A stretch of 64,000 bases of DNA. It comes from Antarctobacter aquimaris (GTDB taxonomy: Bacteria > Pseudomonadota > Alphaproteobacteria > Rhodobacterales > Rhodobacteraceae). The stretch lies in assembly GCF_900184945.1 (NCBI RefSeq), contig NZ_FXYF01000003.1, forward strand, positions 310,001-374,000. The letters run 5' to 3'. The position numbers and the translations under genes are program-made. The notes below the pieces were generated by a model. The model saw only the letters and a program-made list of their open reading frames with translations. It did not search any database and had not been told where the DNA came from. This document shows positions 26,062-34,600 of this stretch, one piece after another (position 1 is the stretch's first letter; every line of letters starts with the position of its first letter).

Positions 26062-27009
26062 ATGGTGTTCGTCTATGCCTCCCTGGGCCTGCTGATCCTG
26101 TTGCTGGCCGGCGATGCGCTGGTCAAGGGCGCGGTCAACCTGTCGCTGCGGGTGGGGATCCCGGCTCTGATCGTCAGCCTGACCATCGTCGCCTTTGGCA
26201 CCTCCGCGCCGGAGCTGCTGATCTCGATCAAGGCCGCGATGGAGGGCGCGCCCGGCATCGCGCTTGGCAACGTGGTGGGGTCGAACACGGCCAACGTGCT
26301 GCTGGTGCTGGGGATTCCGGCGATGATCACCGTGATGCACACCAGCCAGTGCGACACCCGCAAGAGCTTTGTCCAGATGATGGCGGCCACAGTGCTGTTC
26401 ATCGCACTGGCCTTTCGCGGGGTGTTCGACTGGATGGCGGCGGCGCTGATGCTGGCGGTGCTGGCGGTGATCCTGGCCAGCCAGTTGCGCGACGCGCTGG
26501 CCCATCGCGCCGCGGGCGAGGTGGTCGAGGACCTCGAAGAGCCCGAGGGCGCAGACCCGGACATGCCGTGGTGGAAGATTTCGCTGTTCCTGGCGCTGGG
26601 GCTGATCGGCCTGCCGCTGGGCGCGGACCTGCTGGTCGACAGCGCCGAGGAGATCGCGCGCATGATCGGCGTGCCGGACGCGGTGATCGGCCTGACGCTG
26701 GTGGCGCTGGGCACCTCGTTGCCCGAACTGGCAACAACCGTCATGGCGGCGATCCGGCGACAGGCGGATGTGGCCATCGGCAACGTGATCGGCTCCAACC
26801 TGTTCAACCTGCTGGCAATCATCGGGGTGGCCTCGCTGATCACGCCGATCGAGGTGGCGCCCGGCTTCCTCCAGTTCGACCTGTGGGTGATGCTGGGATC
26901 CTCCCTGCTGCTGATGCCCTTCGTGTTCTTTGGCCGAGACCTGACGCGTTCCTGGGGCGTGGTCTTGTCGGTGCTCTACGTGAGCTATGTCGTCATCGTA
27001 CTGACATAG
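26062..27009 (+). CDS. Calcium/sodium antiporter (YrbG/CaCA family)
   Basis: 315 residues with about ten transmembrane segments in two homologous halves. The alpha repeats are VAFGTSAPELLISIKAAMEG with LGNVVGSNTANVLLVLG in the first half, and VALGTSLPELATTVMAAIRR with IGNVIGSNLFNLLAIIG in the second. These carry the ion-binding Glu and Asn residues of K+-independent cation/Ca2+ exchangers. An acidic cytoplasmic loop (VEDLEEPEGADPD) lies between the halves. It would export Ca2+ in exchange for Na+ or H+. Confidence 0.92.
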   Translation: MVFVYASLGLLILLLAGDALVKGAVNLSLRVGIPALIVSLTIVAFGTSAPELLISIKAAMEGAPGIALGNVVGSNTANVLLVLGIPAMITVMHTSQCDTRKSFVQMMAATVLFIALAFRGVFDWMAAALMLAVLAVILASQLRDALAHRAAGEVVEDLEEPEGADPDMPWWKISLFLALGLIGLPLGADLLVDSAEEIARMIGVPDAVIGLTLVALGTSLPELATTVMAAIRRQADVAIGNVIGSNLFNLLAIIGVASLITPIEVAPGFLQFDLWVMLGSSLLLMPFVFFGRDLTRSWGVVLSVLYVSYVVIVLT

Positions 27010-27019
27010 GGAGACGACG

Positions 27020-27811
27020 ATGAGCGGAGCGGCAAGGCGCGCACTGGTGACCGGGGCGGCACGACGCCTGGGCCGGGCCATGGCACTGGACTTGGCACGG
27101 CAGGGATACGCGGTGGCGGTGCACTACGCAGGCTCCGAGGCCGAGGCGCAGGAAGCCGTGGCCGAGATTCGCGCGGCCGGCGGGCAGGCCGAGGCGCTGC
27201 AGGCCGACCTGCTGGTCGAGGCCGAGATGCAAGCGCTGGTGCCGCGCGCGGCGCAGGCGCTGGGCGGGCCGCTGACGCTGCTGGTGAACAACGCCTCGAT
27301 CTTTGAGTTCGACGACATCGCCGGGGCGACCCGCGACAGCTGGGACCGGCATTTCGAAAGCAACCTGCGCGCGCCCTTCGTGCTGACGCAGGGCTTGGCG
27401 GCGCAGGTGCCCGACCCGGTGCTGGACGCGGGCGGCGAGCCGGTGGCGCAGGGCCTGGTGGTCAACATGATCGACCAGCGGGTGCGCAAGCTGACGCCCG
27501 AGTTCATGACCTACACGCTGGCGAAATCGGCGCTGTGGACGCTGACGCAGACCGCCGCACAGGCGCTGGCCCCGCGTGTCCGGGTGAACGCGATCGGCCC
27601 CGGTCCGACCCTGCAGGGCGGACGGCAGGACCCCGATGCCTTTGCCCGGCAACGCGCCGCGACGGTGCTGAACAGGGGCGCCGACCCGGGCGACATCTGC
27701 GGCGCACTAGCCTACCTTGTGACCGCGAAAAGCCTCACCGGACAGCTGATCTGCGTCGACGGCGGGCAGCACCTGGGCTGGCAGACACCGGACGTGATGG
27801 GGGTCGAATGA
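27020..27811 (+). CDS. SDR-family reductase of the pteridine reductase type
   Basis: 263 residues. The cofactor motif T-G-A-A-R-R-L-G has the Arg typical of NADPH-using pteridine reductases. The active site reads N-M-I-D-Q ... Y-T-L-A-K, with Asp where classical SDRs have Ser, as in PTR1 and FolM. VRVNAIGPGPTL follows as in that group. It probably reduces dihydropterin or dihydrofolate-like substrates. It lies 10 bases after the antiporter and 307 bases before uvrC. Confidence 0.85.
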   Translation: MSGAARRALVTGAARRLGRAMALDLARQGYAVAVHYAGSEAEAQEAVAEIRAAGGQAEALQADLLVEAEMQALVPRAAQALGGPLTLLVNNASIFEFDDIAGATRDSWDRHFESNLRAPFVLTQGLAAQVPDPVLDAGGEPVAQGLVVNMIDQRVRKLTPEFMTYTLAKSALWTLTQTAAQALAPRVRVNAIGPGPTLQGGRQDPDAFARQRAATVLNRGADPGDICGALAYLVTAKSLTGQLICVDGGQHLGWQTPDVMGVE

Positions 27812-28118
27812 GGGCCGGACAGAAAAGTTTTGCACCGGTAAGCCAGCATTGACAAAAGCGTTACAAAAAGGTGAAGCATATCAAGGATTTGTACGGGGCA
27901 AGAAATTTACCCTTTGAAACCAATCGCTTGAAAATGTGCCTAAAATTTAGGCACCCGTAAGAAGTCGCAGCGAAACAAGGGAAATTCACGGTTGCCCGGA
28001 ATTTGCCTACAGAGTTGTCCACAGAAACCGGGGATGCATTCGGACTTGAACCGGCCTTCGCGGCATTGCAGCAAGTAGCAGAATCGGCGAGGTGCGCACG
28101 GGGAACGGGAAAGGCGCA
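27812..28118. promoter_or_regulatory. AT-rich intergenic region upstream of uvrC
   Basis: No gene is seen. TTGACA at about 27848 is followed by A-rich sequence and could be a -35 element, though no good -10 is evident. A 19-base perfect palindrome lies at 27936-27954, and TTGTCCACA at 28015-28023 differs from the DnaA box TTATCCACA at one base. The region probably carries uvrC control signals. Confidence 0.5.
27936..27954. promoter_or_regulatory. 19-base palindrome GTGCCTAAA-A-TTTAGGCAC
   Basis: The nine-base arms are exact and the centre is a single A. It is the size and symmetry of an operator for a homodimeric regulator, 165 bases before the uvrC start. It does not match the alphaproteobacterial LexA pattern GAAC-N7-GAAC. 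Confidence 0.5.
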
Positions 28119-29987
28119 ATGAACGGGGAAATCGAAGCGACCGACGGCGCCCGCGGGCACGAGGTCATCCAGGCCTATCTCAAGACGCTCGACGGCTCGC
28201 CCGGCGTCTACCGAATGCTCGATGACCAGAGCAGGGTGCTCTACGTCGGCAAGGCGCGCAACCTGCGCGCGCGGGTGTCGAACTACGCCCGGCCTTCGGG
28301 GCATTCGCGGCGGATCGCGCGGATGATCTCGGAAACCGCGTCGATGATGTTCCTGACCACCCGGACCGAAACTGAGGCGCTGCTGCTCGAACAGAACCTC
28401 ATCAAGCAGCTGAAGCCCAAGTTCAACGTCCTGCTGCGGGACGACAAATCCTTTCCGAACATCCTCGTCAGCGACCACGCCTTTCCGCAGATCCGCAAGC
28501 ACCGCGGCGCCAAGAAGGACAAGGGCGCCTACTACGGCCCCTTCGCCAGCGCGGGGGCGGTGAACCGGGTGCTCAACCAGTTGCAGAAGGTGTTTTTGCT
28601 GCGCAACTGCACCGACTCCATGTTTGCCAGCCGGACCCGGCCCTGCCTGCTCTACCAGATCCGGCGGTGCAGCGCGCCCTGCGTCGGCAAGATCGACGAG
28701 GCCGGCTATGCCGAGAGCGTGGCCGACGCGCAGCGCTTTCTGTCCGGCAAGTCGACGCAGATCCAGGAGACGCTGGCGCGCCAGATGCAGCAGGCCAGCG
28801 ACGACATGGAGTTCGAACGCGCCGCCGCCCTGCGCGACCGCATCCGCGCGCTGACCCAGGTGCAGACCGCGCAGGGCATCAACCCGGCGGGTGTGGCCGA
28901 GGCGGACGTTGTGGCGCTGCACATGGAGGGCGGGCAGGCCTGCGTGCAGGTCTTCTTTATCCGGGCCAACCAGAACTGGGGCAACAAGGATTTCTATCCC
29001 CGCGTGGGCGAGGACGTGGGCGCCGAGGAGGTCATGGAGGCCTTCCTGGGCCAGTTTTACGACAGCCACGAACCGCCGCGCCTGCTGCTGCTGTCGCACG
29101 GGATCGAGAACGACGACCTGATGGCCGACGCGCTGTCGGGCAAGCTGGGCCGCAAGGTCGAGATTGCGGTGCCGCAGCGGGGCGAGAAGGCCGAACTGGT
29201 CGAGGGCGCGGCGCGCAACGCCCGCGAAAGCCTGGCTCGGCGGATGTCCGAGACGGCGACCCAGGGCAAGCTGTTGCGCGGGCTGGCCGAGGCCTTTGGC
29301 CTCGATGCGCCGCCGCAGCGGGTCGAGGTCTACGACAACAGCCACATCCAGGGCACCAACGCGGTGGGCGCGATGATCGTGGCGGGGCCGGAGGGCTTTC
29401 TGAAGAACCAGTACCGCAAGTACAACATCCGCGGCGAAGAGCTGGTGCCGGGCGACGACTTCGGCATGATGAAGGAGGTGCTGACGCGCCGCCTGTCGCG
29501 CCTGCTGAAGGACGACCCGGACCGCGACAAGGGGCTGTGGCCGGACCTGATGCTGATCGACGGCGGCGTGGGGCAGGTCTCGGCGGTGGCGCAGATCATG
29601 GCCGAGCACGGGGTCGAGGACGTGCCTTTTGTCGGGGTGGCAAAGGGGATCGACCGCGATGCCGGCAAGGAAGAATTCCATCGCCCCGGAGAGCGCCCCT
29701 TTGCGCTGCGCCACAACGACCCGGTCTTGTATTTCGTGCAGCGCCTGCGCGACGAGGCGCACCGCTTTGCCATCGGCACCCACCGCGCCAAGCGGGCAAA
29801 GTCGCAGATGGCGAACCCGCTGGACGAGGTGCCCGGCGTCGGCGCCGCGCGCAAGCGCGCGCTGCTGGCGCATTTCGGCTCGGCCAAGGCGGTCAGCCGC
29901 GCCAACCTGGCCGACCTGAAGGCGGTGGAGGGGGTGAACGACGCGCTGGCGGAACGGATCTACGCGTTTTTCAACGAAAAGGCGTGA
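28119..29987 (+). CDS. uvrC: Excinuclease ABC subunit C
   Basis: 622 residues from ATG 28119. The GIY-YIG nuclease domain is near the N-terminus ([20 protein letters not shown] then RNL), followed by the Cys-rich segment ([13 protein letters not shown]), the UVR domain ([19 protein letters not shown]), the RNase H-like C-terminal nuclease ([20 protein letters not shown]) and a helix-hairpin-helix pair ([20 protein letters not shown]). It makes both incisions in nucleotide excision repair with UvrA and UvrB. Full length and intact. Confidence 0.96.
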   Translation: MNGEIEATDGARGHEVIQAYLKTLDGSPGVYRMLDDQSRVLYVGKARNLRARVSNYARPSGHSRRIARMISETASMMFLTTRTETEALLLEQNLIKQLKPKFNVLLRDDKSFPNILVSDHAFPQIRKHRGAKKDKGAYYGPFASAGAVNRVLNQLQKVFLLRNCTDSMFASRTRPCLLYQIRRCSAPCVGKIDEAGYAESVADAQRFLSGKSTQIQETLARQMQQASDDMEFERAAALRDRIRALTQVQTAQGINPAGVAEADVVALHMEGGQACVQVFFIRANQNWGNKDFYPRVGEDVGAEEVMEAFLGQFYDSHEPPRLLLLSHGIENDDLMADALSGKLGRKVEIAVPQRGEKAELVEGAARNARESLARRMSETATQGKLLRGLAEAFGLDAPPQRVEVYDNSHIQGTNAVGAMIVAGPEGFLKNQYRKYNIRGEELVPGDDFGMMKEVLTRRLSRLLKDDPDRDKGLWPDLMLIDGGVGQVSAVAQIMAEHGVEDVPFVGVAKGIDRDAGKEEFHRPGERPFALRHNDPVLYFVQRLRDEAHRFAIGTHRAKRAKSQMANPLDEVPGVGAARKRALLAHFGSAKAVSRANLADLKAVEGVNDALAERIYAFFNEKA

Positions 29988-29992
29988 TCCTT

Positions 29993-30065
29993 TTGGCGCG
30001 CCTTTGGCCACAATCCAATTGGCGCGCCTTCGGCCACAATCCAATTGGCGCGCCTTTGGCGCGAC
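29993..30065. repeat. 26-base tandem repeat after uvrC
   Basis: Two complete units starting at 29993 and 30019 and a partial third at 30045. Each begins TTGGCGCGCCTT(T/C)GGC and the full units end CACAATCCAA. The two full units differ at one base. The repeat starts five bases after the uvrC stop codon. Confidence 0.85.
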
Positions 30066-30100
30066 AGGTTTCGCTGCGTGCGGGTGCACGCAGCAGTCGA

Positions 30101-30176
30101 GGGGCGCTGCCCCTCTTGGCCCCGGACGGGGTCCGGGACCAATTCACCCCGGGATATTTTTAGCCAGAAGAAAGCC
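30101..30176 (+). terminator. Double hairpin plus CCCGGGATATTT-GAAGAA repeat element
   Basis: GGGGC-GCT-GCCCC (30101-30113) and CCCGGAC-GGG-GTCCGGG (30121-30137) are perfect hairpins. They are followed by CCCCGGGATATTTTTAGCC and AGAAGAAAG, a short element also seen near 21945-21973 (inverse), 45098-45123 and 58830-58855. It likely ends the uvrC transcript; the T-run TTTTT is at 30157-30161. Confidence 0.65.
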
Positions 30177-30192
30177 CGGGTCCGCGTTGTGT

Positions 30193-30624
30193 TCAGGCTG
30201 AAAGGCCAGCGAGACGCGTACGGATCATGTCCGGGATCGGCGCCGGGCGGCCGTCGTCGCCCGTCAGGACCTGGGTGAAGAAGCCCTCGGCGCTGGCCGT
30301 GGTGTCGTCGTTGCGGAACAGTCCAACCTCGAACCGAACGGATGAGGACCCCAGATGGCCGACCCGCAGCCCGGCGGTGATCAGGTCCGGAAAGCCGGTT
30401 TCGGCGTGGTAGCGGCAGCCGGTTTCCACGGTCAGCAGGCGCATCGCCTCGGGGCCGCGGATCTGGATGCCACTGTCCAGCTGCCAGAGGCTGATCGCCG
30501 TGTCGAAGAACGACAGGTAGGTGGCGTTGTTCATGTGGCCGTATTCGTCGTTGTCCATCCAGCGGGTGGGCAGGGTGCGAAAGGCGCGGTAGTCGGCGCG
30601 TGTGCCGGGGGGTGGGCGGCTCAT
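30193..30624 (-). CDS. Acyl-CoA thioesterase (4-hydroxybenzoyl-CoA thioesterase/YbgC-like)
   Basis: 143 residues, a hotdog fold. The family active-site segment is TRWMDNDEYGHMNNATYLSF, with the catalytic Asp in W-M-D. RYHAETGFPDLITAGLRVGH and SVRFEVGLFRND follow. The substrate class is not shown. It is the first gene of a minus-strand group continuing with the TIGR02186 gene 40 bases away, but that neighbour lies downstream and may be a separate unit. Confidence 0.88.
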   Translation of the reverse strand: MSRPPPGTRADYRAFRTLPTRWMDNDEYGHMNNATYLSFFDTAISLWQLDSGIQIRGPEAMRLLTVETGCRYHAETGFPDLITAGLRVGHLGSSSVRFEVGLFRNDDTTASAEGFFTQVLTGDDGRPAPIPDMIRTRLAGLSA

Positions 30625-30664
30625 CTGGTCTGCTCCGGGGACAGGGGTACGGCGGTGTCCGGGA

Positions 30665-31420
30665 TCATTGCGACCTCAGAACGCGGAAGGCGGCCGAGGC
30701 GCCCCAGCCTGCGGCGATGGCGATGACCAGCGACATCAGCCCGTAGACAAAGGGCTGTTCGCGCGACAGACCAAAGAGCCAGCGTTCCAGGCCGACCTTG
30801 CGCACATCGATGCTGGTCTCGTAGCTGGATACCACCTTGCCGCCGCGGGTCAGGAAGATGCGGGTGGGATAGGCGCCTTCGATCAGGTCGGCGGGCATCT
30901 CGATCGCGGTGTCGAACAGTGTCTGCTGGCGGAAAGTGACGGCGTTTTCCATCAGCTGGTAAGTGCCCTCGCGGGTGCGGATGCGGATCACCGCCTCGGT
31001 GAAACTTTGGGAATCGGGCACGTTCATCGGGGCGCCGACCGAGCGGATGGCGCGCGGGATCGAGATCCCGTGGCGCAGGTCCTCGGTGTCGGAGATCGTC
31101 TCTCCCCATGGCGCGGAGGTGGCGATGGCGTAGAAGCTGGGCGCGCTGTCGACTTCGACGGAATCATTGTTGACCCAGATGCCGTAGCGCCGGGCCTGGC
31201 GCCAGACGGTCAGCGGCTGTTTTGGCCCGGCGACCGCGACGATGACCTGCAGGGGTTCTTCGGAAATGGCGGACTCGCGCTTTACGGCACCGAAGATCAG
31301 GATGTTCGAGCCGTCGAAATCGGTCGAGATCTGCACCGTGTCCTGGCTGAGCCCCAGCACCACCTCTTCGGCCCGGGCGGGCAGCGCGAATAACAGGAGG
31401 CAGGCCAGCAACAGGCGCAT
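30665..31420 (-). CDS. TIGR02186-type membrane-anchored protein
   Basis: 251 residues: signal peptide MRLLLACLLLFALPARAEE, a periplasmic domain (VLGLSQDTVQISTDFDGSNI, FGAVKRES), and one C-terminal transmembrane helix (VYGLMSLVIAIAAGWGASAA). In alphaproteobacteria this family is regularly encoded next to a TauE/SafE transporter, as here, where its ATG overlaps the transporter stop. It is probably an accessory subunit of that transporter. Its biochemical role is unknown. Confidence 0.88.
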   Translation of the reverse strand: MRLLLACLLLFALPARAEEVVLGLSQDTVQISTDFDGSNILIFGAVKRESAISEEPLQVIVAVAGPKQPLTVWRQARRYGIWVNNDSVEVDSAPSFYAIATSAPWGETISDTEDLRHGISIPRAIRSVGAPMNVPDSQSFTEAVIRIRTREGTYQLMENAVTFRQQTLFDTAIEMPADLIEGAYPTRIFLTRGGKVVSSYETSIDVRKVGLERWLFGLSREQPFVYGLMSLVIAIAAGWGASAAFRVLRSQ

Positions 31421-32334
31421 CAGCCTTGCCCCGCTTCGGCGATGACATAGAGTTCCGAGGGCCGCAGCAGAAGGTCGAGCGCGATCTTGCCGCAGACCAT
31501 GAGGACCAGCAACGCCAGCAGGATGCGCAGCTGTTCGGCCTTGAGCCGCATGCCGATGGTCGTGCCGACCTGCGCGCCGATCACCCCCCCCACCAGCAGC
31601 AGCACGGCCAGCATGACGTCCACCGTGTAGTTCGTGGTGGCGTGAAGCATCGTCGTGAAGGCGGTGACAAAGATGATCTGGAACAGCGAGGTGCCGATCA
31701 CCACCTTGGTCGGCATGTTCAGCAGGTAGATCATCGCCGGAACCATGATAAAGCCCCCGCCGACCCCCATGATCGCCGAGAGCACGCCGACCGACATGCC
31801 GACAAGCGCCGGCGGCACCACCGAGATGTAGAGACCCGAGGTGCGGAACCGCATCTTGAACGGCAGCGCGTGGATCCAGTTGTGTTTCTTGCGGGGCGGC
31901 AGGGCGCCGCGCCGGGTCTTGCGCAGGGCGCTCAGGCTTTCGACGAACATCAGCGCGCCGATGATCCCCAGGAAGACCACGTAGCAGAGCCGCACCAGCA
32001 GGTCGACCTGGCCCAGGGACTTGAGCAGGTTGAAGATGTAGACGCCCAGCGCCGCACCGATCAGGCCGCCGACCAGCAGCACGGTGCCCATCCTCAGGTC
32101 TACCGTCTTGCGCCTGAGGTGGGCCAGCAGGCCGGACACCGAAGAGGCGACGATCTGGTTGGCGCCGGTGGCCACCGCCACCGCCGGGGGGACGCCGATG
32201 AAGAACAGCAGCGGGGTCAGGAGAAAACCGCCGCCAACGCCGAACATGCCCGACAGGATCCCCACCAGCCCGCCGAGGCCGAGGAGGAGGAAGATGTTCA
32301 CGGAGACTTCGGCGATGGGAAGGTACACCTGCAT
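31420..32334 (-). CDS. TauE/SafE-family anion exporter
   Basis: 304 residues with about eight transmembrane segments. The paired family motifs are SGMFGVGGGFLLTPLLFFIG in the first half and SAIMGVGGGFIMVPAMIYLL in the second. It probably exports sulfite, sulfoacetate or a related anion across the inner membrane. Translational overlap (ATGA) with the TIGR02186 gene supports a two-gene transport unit. No taurine or sulfonate enzyme is adjacent to define the substrate. Confidence 0.92.
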   Translation of the reverse strand: MQVYLPIAEVSVNIFLLLGLGGLVGILSGMFGVGGGFLLTPLLFFIGVPPAVAVATGANQIVASSVSGLLAHLRRKTVDLRMGTVLLVGGLIGAALGVYIFNLLKSLGQVDLLVRLCYVVFLGIIGALMFVESLSALRKTRRGALPPRKKHNWIHALPFKMRFRTSGLYISVVPPALVGMSVGVLSAIMGVGGGFIMVPAMIYLLNMPTKVVIGTSLFQIIFVTAFTTMLHATTNYTVDVMLAVLLLVGGVIGAQVGTTIGMRLKAEQLRILLALLVLMVCGKIALDLLLRPSELYVIAEAGQG

Positions 32335-32388
32335 GGTTCAAGCTAGACCCAAGCAGGATCGCTATGCAAGTGCAGCACGCGGACCTCT

Positions 32389-32403
32389 CGCGACAGTGTC
32401 GCG
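32389..32403. promoter_or_regulatory. Palindrome CGCGACA-G-TGTCGCG
   Basis: Perfect seven-base arms with a single central base, between the start of the TauE gene and the end of the nucleoside permease gene. It could be an operator for tauE or a short terminator of the permease operon. Confidence 0.4.
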
Positions 32404-32423
32404 GGGTATCGTGGCGGTGCGGC

Positions 32424-33389
32424 TCAGCGTTCCTTGACGTAGGGCTCGCCACCGGCGCGCGGCGGGATCGCCTTGCCCACGAAACCGGCCAGGATGACCA
32501 CGGTCAGGATGTAGGGCAGCGCGTCCATCACCTGCACCGGCACCACGAAGACTCCAAGGTCGATGTTCTGGAACCGCAGCGCCACCGCCTGCAGGAAGCC
32601 GAACAGCAGGCAGGCGCCCAGCGCGTACCAGGGCCGCCACTTGGCAAAGATCAGCGCCGCCAGCGCGATGTAGCCACGGCCTGCGGTCATCTCCTTGCCG
32701 AAGAAGGGTTGCAGGCCGGTCGCCATGTAGGCTCCGGCGATGCCGCAGAGCACGCCGCAGATCGCCACGGCGGCAAAGCGGAGCCGCACGACCGAGATGC
32801 CGGCGGTGTCGACCGCCTCTGGCGCCTCGCCCACGGCGCGCAGGCGCAGGCCAAAGCGGGTGCGGAACAGCACCCACCAGCTGAGCGGCACCATCAGCAG
32901 CGCCACGTAGACCAGCGGCGCGTGCCCCGAGATCAGGTTGGCGTAGATCGGGCCGATCACCGGCACCGGCTCCAGCGTATCGGCCAAGGGCAGGTGGACG
33001 TCGTGAAAGCGCGCGTTGCCCTCCAGCGTGGGTGTCTTGCCGCCCTGGCTGAACCAGTCCTGCGCGATCAGCACGGTGATACCGGAGGCGAGAAAGTTCA
33101 GCGCCACGCCCGAGATCAGCTGGTTGCCGCGAAAGGTGATCGAGGCCAGGCCGTGGATCGCCGACAGCACCAGCGAAGCGGCGATGCCCGCCAGCAGGCC
33201 CACCCAGACGTTGCCGCTGTAATAGGCCATGGCGGCCGAAAAGAAGGCGGCGATCAGCATCTTGCCTTCCAGCCCGATATCGAAGATTCCCGCGCGTTCC
33301 GAGAACAGGCCCGCGAGGCAGGCCAGCAGCAGCGGGGTCGAGAGGCGGATCGTCGATTCGAGAACCTGGATGAGGGTGGCGAGATCCAT
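32424..33389 (-). CDS. BMP-type ABC transporter permease 2 (nucleoside uptake)
   Basis: 321 residues, about nine helices. The family pattern is AGLFSERAGIFDIGLEGKML with GIAASLVLSAIHGLASITFR, NQLISGVALNFLASG and LRAVGEAPEAVDTAGI. It corresponds to NupC/YufQ of the NupABC-BmpA nucleoside importer. It forms the channel with the other permease encoded one base upstream. Last gene of the four-gene operon. Confidence 0.93.
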   Translation of the reverse strand: MDLATLIQVLESTIRLSTPLLLACLAGLFSERAGIFDIGLEGKMLIAAFFSAAMAYYSGNVWVGLLAGIAASLVLSAIHGLASITFRGNQLISGVALNFLASGITVLIAQDWFSQGGKTPTLEGNARFHDVHLPLADTLEPVPVIGPIYANLISGHAPLVYVALLMVPLSWWVLFRTRFGLRLRAVGEAPEAVDTAGISVVRLRFAAVAICGVLCGIAGAYMATGLQPFFGKEMTAGRGYIALAALIFAKWRPWYALGACLLFGFLQAVALRFQNIDLGVFVVPVQVMDALPYILTVVILAGFVGKAIPPRAGGEPYVKER

Positions 33390-33390
33390 C

Positions 33391-34485
33391 TCAGCTCTCC
33401 TTCCGGCGCAGCGCGAGGAACAGTTTCTCCAGCGGCATGCGCACCATGTTGTCCAGCGCCCCGGTGAACAGGATCACCAGCGCCTGGATCACGGTCACCA
33501 GTTCGCGAGGGATGCTGGCCCAGAACGCCAGCTCGGCCCCGCCCTGGTAGAGAAAGCCGAACAGCAGCGCCGCAAGGCAGACACCCACCGGGTGGGACCG
33601 GCCCATCAGCGCCACCGCGATGCCGATGAAACCGGCCCCTTCGGAGGCGTTCAGCACCAGGCGCTCGGCCTCGCCCATCGTCGTGTTCAGCGCCATCATG
33701 CCCGCGAGGCCGCCCGAGATCAGCATCGACACGACGGTGATCTTGACCGGCGAAATGCCTGCGTAGCGCGCGGCGGTCTCGGAATGGCCAAAGGCACGGA
33801 TCTCGTATCCCAGCCGAGTTCGCCAGATCAGCAGCCAGACTGCCACGCAAGCCAGCAGCGCGAGAAAGAAGGTGACGTTCGCGGGCGAGCCGCGGAACAG
33901 GATCGTCTCGGAGGTCGAGAACATCTGCTGGAAGCTGGGCAGGTGCGTCGCCTCGGGGAACCGGCCGGTGGCCGGCTCCATCGCGCCCTTGGGCCGCAGC
34001 AGGTGCACCAGCACGTAGTTCAGCAGCGCCGCGGCGATAAAGTTGAACATGATCGTGGTGATCACGATGTGGCTGCCGCGCTTGGCCTGAAGCCAGGCCG
34101 GGATCAGCGCCCAGGCCGCGCCGAACAGCCCGGAGATGACGGTGACGCCCAGCAGTGCCACGGTCCAGTGCGGCCAGGGGATGAAAAGGCAGGCCAGCGC
34201 GACACCCAGGCCGCCCATCAGTGCCTGGCCTTCGCCGCCGATGTTGAACATGCGGGCATGGAAGGCGACCGAAACGGCGAGGCCGGTGAACATGAAGTTG
34301 GTGGCGTAGTAGAGCGTGTAGCCCCAGCCCGAGGATTTCATCAGCGCGCCGTTGACCATCATCTGGAAGGCGGTGATCGGGTTTTCGCCGATGGCGAGGA
34401 TCACCAGCGCCGACAGGAACGCGGCGATCACGATCGAGAACAGCGGGACGAGGACCGCATCGGCCCAGGCGGGCATCTTATCCAT
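33391..34485 (-). CDS. BMP-type ABC transporter permease 1 (nucleoside uptake)
   Basis: 364 residues with about ten helices. The family motifs include FNIGGEGQALMGGLGVALAC, GSHIVITTIMFNFIAAALLN and IRAFGHSETAARYAGISPVK. It is the NupB/YufP-like half of the channel. Its ATG at 34485 lies 108 bases after the ATPase stop, a gap bridged by a small overlapping frame. Confidence 0.93.
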   Translation of the reverse strand: MDKMPAWADAVLVPLFSIVIAAFLSALVILAIGENPITAFQMMVNGALMKSSGWGYTLYYATNFMFTGLAVSVAFHARMFNIGGEGQALMGGLGVALACLFIPWPHWTVALLGVTVISGLFGAAWALIPAWLQAKRGSHIVITTIMFNFIAAALLNYVLVHLLRPKGAMEPATGRFPEATHLPSFQQMFSTSETILFRGSPANVTFFLALLACVAVWLLIWRTRLGYEIRAFGHSETAARYAGISPVKITVVSMLISGGLAGMMALNTTMGEAERLVLNASEGAGFIGIAVALMGRSHPVGVCLAALLFGFLYQGGAELAFWASIPRELVTVIQALVILFTGALDNMVRMPLEKLFLALRRKES

Positions 34486-34600
34486 GGCGGGCTCCGGTCA
34501 ATGCTTGTCCGGCGGCAGGGCGCGCGGCACGGCCGGATGGCTCCGGCGGGAGAATCTCGGCCAGGAAGAAGCCGGGGTCGGCGTGCAGAAGGTCAGCCAC
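34478..34600 (-). CDS. Possible 40-residue ORF bridging ATPase and permease genes
   Basis: GTG at 34600 lies nine bases after GGGAGG and overlaps the end of the ATPase gene. The frame (MADLLHADPGFFLAEILPPE, PSGRAARPAAGQALTGARHG) ends TAA seven bases inside the permease start. Such an overlap at both ends could couple translation of the two proteins. There is no independent evidence that the peptide has a function. Confidence 0.3.
   Translation of the reverse strand: MADLLHADPGFFLAEILPPEPSGRAARPAAGQALTGARHG

Noticed and set aside
27812-28118. Replication origin next to uvrC
   Set aside because: Only one imperfect DnaA-like site is present, and typical origin neighbours (dnaA, hemE, parAB) are absent.
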